Source: Paenibacillus sp. EZ-K15
GTDB lineage: Bacteria; Bacillota; Bacilli; Paenibacillales; Paenibacillaceae
DNA: 64,000 nt
NCBI RefSeq assembly: GCF_002573715.1
Contig: NZ_PDHM01000017.1
Span: 1-64,000, forward strand
Direction of reading: 5' to 3'
The notes under the pieces are model-generated. The model was given only the letters and a program-made list of their open reading frames with translations, was not told the origin of the DNA and searched no databases. This document shows positions 62,194-64,000 of the stretch, one piece after another. A program made the position numbers and the translations under genes. Numbering within the stretch: the first letter of the stretch is position 1; each line of letters starts with the position of its first letter.

Positions 62194-63468
62194 CTAGTGC
62201 GCGAGAATATGGAGTGCAGCTCGCTTCGCGCTTGCTGCCGCCCCGCCTGCCAAATATTCACCGTGCGACACCCAATCTCCAGCCACGTATAAGCCCTTGA
62301 TTTGAGGGACCGCAGGACCCGGATTCTCGACCCGCTTCATATGTGGAAAGTCATGAACAACCGTCATCTTGGGCAAATACTGCTCCGCCACCACTTCCCG
62401 TCTCCAACCGGGATGAACGAGATCCATTGCTTGCTCAAGTTGTCTGCGGTCTTCTTGCGCACTGCTTCCCTGCACCTGGAACTTGATCATTTGAAACACT
62501 TGAACGTCATCGTTCTCGCTGAGTTCTAACCCTTTGATTCGTGATGAGTTGATCATAAGGACCGGTTGATCGATGCCGTAGACGAATTGATGCTGCGGTG
62601 AGGGAAGTCGCCGGAGCCCAATATCCAAACAAGCGGCCGTAATCGGAATGGCCTGCTGCTCCCACGTCCGCAGCGAAGTCAGTTCGACAGATGGAACCAG
62701 CTTGCTTGCGATCTGCGGCGATGTCGTCAGGATCACGTAGGGAACCTCAATCGTTTCGCCATTCTCGCATCGAACTCGTTGCACCCGACCGTCATCATGC
62801 TCAACGGATTTGACTCTCCTGCCTGTAATCACGTCTACGCCGAGCCGACGTGCTTCCGAGCACATTTCCTCGATCAGGGATCCCCAGCCTTTCTTCAAAT
62901 AATACACTCCAGTGATGGAACGCTGCATCTGTCTGAACAAGGGTCCCGCCACTTGTAAATCCGGAGCTTGCACGTATGTTCCTCCTCGGGCCAGTACGTA
63001 CAGAAGATGACGTACCATCGGGCTTCTCACGTGCTCCTCCATCCAGTCTCGCAGACTCATGTGTGGAATCGTGGCCGTGTCAAGCTTGAGGATCTTTATG
63101 AGGATGGCTCCGAACCTATATTTGTCCGCCGCCGATAATAAGGGAGTCTTGAGCAGCGAATGGACCGCCGCAGGAAAAGGGTGCACCTGCTCTTTCCAGA
63201 TTCCGTACGGCGTGAACTCGTCGACTTTTCGAAAAATATCCGGATTTAAGTTCAATTCTCGGAAAATGTCGTACGCATCCCCGGCATAGAGTGCATGCGA
63301 ACCCAAGTTGAAGTGTATTCCGTCCTTCTTGTTCGTGATCGCCCTTCCCCCCGTCTGATTCTGACTTTCCAGTACGACGACGCGTTTTCCTCCTCTTGCC
63401 AAATAAAGAGCTGCGGTCAGTCCGGCAATACCTCCACCAACAACGGCCACATCATACTTTGCAATCAT
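62194..63468 (-). CDS. FAD-dependent amine oxidase/phytoene desaturase-like oxidoreductase
   Basis: At 424 residues it has the N-terminal dinucleotide fold DVAVVGGGIAGLTAALYLAR, then VVVLESQNQTGGRAITN, and the C-terminal FAD motif GLYVAGDWVSHGEYLAGGAA. The pattern fits the CrtI/amine-oxidase group. The substrate cannot be assigned; there are no carotenoid genes nearby. It is the first gene of the ECF41 operon, 27 bases before the sigma gene, with an ECF41-type promoter 37 bases upstream. Confidence 0.88.
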   Translation of the reverse strand: MIAKYDVAVVGGGIAGLTAALYLARGGKRVVVLESQNQTGGRAITNKKDGIHFNLGSHALYAGDAYDIFRELNLNPDIFRKVDEFTPYGIWKEQVHPFPAAVHSLLKTPLLSAADKYRFGAILIKILKLDTATIPHMSLRDWMEEHVRSPMVRHLLYVLARGGTYVQAPDLQVAGPLFRQMQRSITGVYYLKKGWGSLIEEMCSEARRLGVDVITGRRVKSVEHDDGRVQRVRCENGETIEVPYVILTTSPQIASKLVPSVELTSLRTWEQQAIPITAACLDIGLRRLPSPQHQFVYGIDQPVLMINSSRIKGLELSENDDVQVFQMIKFQVQGSSAQEDRRQLEQAMDLVHPGWRREVVAEQYLPKMTVVHDFPHMKRVENPGPAVPQIKGLYVAGDWVSHGEYLAGGAAASAKRAALHILAH

Positions 63469-63504
63469 TCGAAGAAACCTCCTTCATGCGTTGTCATTAA
63501 ACAA

Positions 63505-63531
63505 GACAGGAAGGAGGCCGAAAGTGTGACA
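63505..63531 (-). promoter_or_regulatory. ECF41-type promoter
   Basis: On the minus strand TGTCACA is followed after 16 bases by TGTC. The described ECF41 consensus is TGTCACA-N16-CGTC, so only one base differs. This predicts autoregulation of the operon. Confidence 0.7.
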
Positions 63532-63615
63532 AAGTGAAATCGGCGATACAGTAAAAAGAGCAACCCGAATAACGCAGCCCCATTGAGTTACGACAAGAAA
63601 TTATTATACTTCAAA

Positions 63616-63672
63616 GAAAAAAGCCGCATATTATGCGACTTTCAAAGCGATTGCATCTGAGTTCCGCTGACG
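63616..63672 (+). repeat. Dispersed intergenic repeat, copy E
   Basis: AAAAAAGCCGCATATTATGC and GACTTTCAAAG match the other copies. The last part (GTTCCGCTGACG) is more divergent. The preceding ACGACAAGAA resembles the flank of copy D. Confidence 0.55.
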
Positions 63673-63737
63673 ATCGCGCCAATATTCAGGTTTCATTGGG
63701 ATTTGGACCTAAGCATGCTCTCCTTCACGATTATTTT

Positions 63738-64000
63738 TTATTCCTTAATCCGTCGAATGCCTCGCGCGATTTGTTCCCTCTCACATTCTTTCAGCGAATA
63801 TAGTACAGGTGCCATAGGAATGTCGAACTTCAGATGAGAATGAGGGATTTCCGTCAATAAAGTTCCAATGGGTTGTTGACTATTCTTACTACGTATAACA
63901 TTCCAGAAAATTCTGGACCTATTATCCTCGGTCCCCCATTTTTCAAGCGAGTTGCGAAATAGCAGACATTTCCCGATTACAAAATCATGCTCCTTGAGGG
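63738..64000 (-). CDS. Partial gene running off the window, family unknown
   Basis: From the window edge the minus strand is open for about 87 codons to a TAA at 63738-63740. It reads KEHDFVIGKCLLFRNSLEKW, then IFWNVIRSKNSQQPIGTLLT and PMAPVLYSLKECEREQIARG, ending in IRRIKE. It looks like the C-terminal part of a soluble protein. I do not recognise it, and the start is outside the window. Confidence 0.55.
   Translation of the reverse strand, partial: LKEHDFVIGKCLLFRNSLEKWGTEDNRSRIFWNVIRSKNSQQPIGTLLTEIPHSHLKFDIPMAPVLYSLKECEREQIARGIRRIKE

Overview
The window looks like chromosomal DNA of a low-to-moderate GC Bacillota, most likely the Paenibacillus/Cohnella group. Supporting signs are strong AGGAGG-type ribosome binding sites, frequent TTG/GTG starts, LplB/YtcP-type sugar ABC permeases, an ArsR-AHSA1 fusion regulator, a copper-amine-oxidase-like 'stalk' domain protein, CcpA-type cre sites and a Fur box. 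I saw no rRNA, tRNA, CRISPR array, prophage or intact insertion sequence. The genus is an inference.

Layout. 0-3 kb: an RsgA-type GTPase, an aminoglycoside-phosphotransferase-fold protein and gene debris. 3-10.6 kb: a carbohydrate uptake operon (two permeases, a lipoprotein binding protein, two Gfo/Idh/MocA dehydrogenases) with a GntR-LacI hybrid regulator, a cre site and repeated ATATTCAATAT operators. 10.9-14.7 kb: a DUF1579-like protein, two small membrane proteins, OsmC and a winged-helix regulator. 14.8-20.5 kb: a five-gene Opp/Dpp-type peptide ABC operon. 21.2-27.9 kb: MarR regulator, DHA2 efflux pump, phosphoglycerate mutase and sufC-sufD-sufB, all on the minus strand, with a Fur box and a shared MarR-like palindrome. 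28-31 kb: an ArsR/CadC-like regulator facing an HMA protein plus CadA-type P-ATPase. 31-36 kb: AraC regulators, cupin, MFS pump and aldo/keto reductase. 37-41 kb: an ArsR-AHSA1 regulon (FMN reductase, SGNH hydrolase, SnoaL-like proteins) marked by GTTACC palindromes. 41-48.5 kb: acetyltransferase, nucleotidyltransferase, MarR-nitroreductase-monooxygenase operon, an EEP-fold protein and a broken ECF sigma factor with an intact partner. 48.7-56.3 kb: a sigma-54 island. 56.6-64 kb: a stalk-domain protein and an ECF41 sigma cluster with decayed genes.

The most notable unit is the sigma-54 island. rpoN, a CBS-PAS-AAA+-Fis activator, proline dehydrogenase and pyrroline-5-carboxylate dehydrogenase sit together. 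Three -24/-12 promoters precede rocA, putB and an aspartase-fold gene. That last protein keeps the fold signature but has lost the catalytic motifs of the fumarase/aspartase superfamily, so it is a candidate pseudo-enzyme expressed with proline catabolism. A small group II intron remnant lies directly behind the rpoN terminator, as expected for class IIC introns.

The window also carries many decaying genes (GNAT, AraC, MFS, P-loop kinase, NAD(P)-binding, sigma factor) and two otherwise well-kept genes with a single frameshift (sufD and an SGNH hydrolase). A family of intergenic repeats (AAAAAAGCCGC hairpin followed by TTCTTGTCGTCCGAC) recurs across the window.
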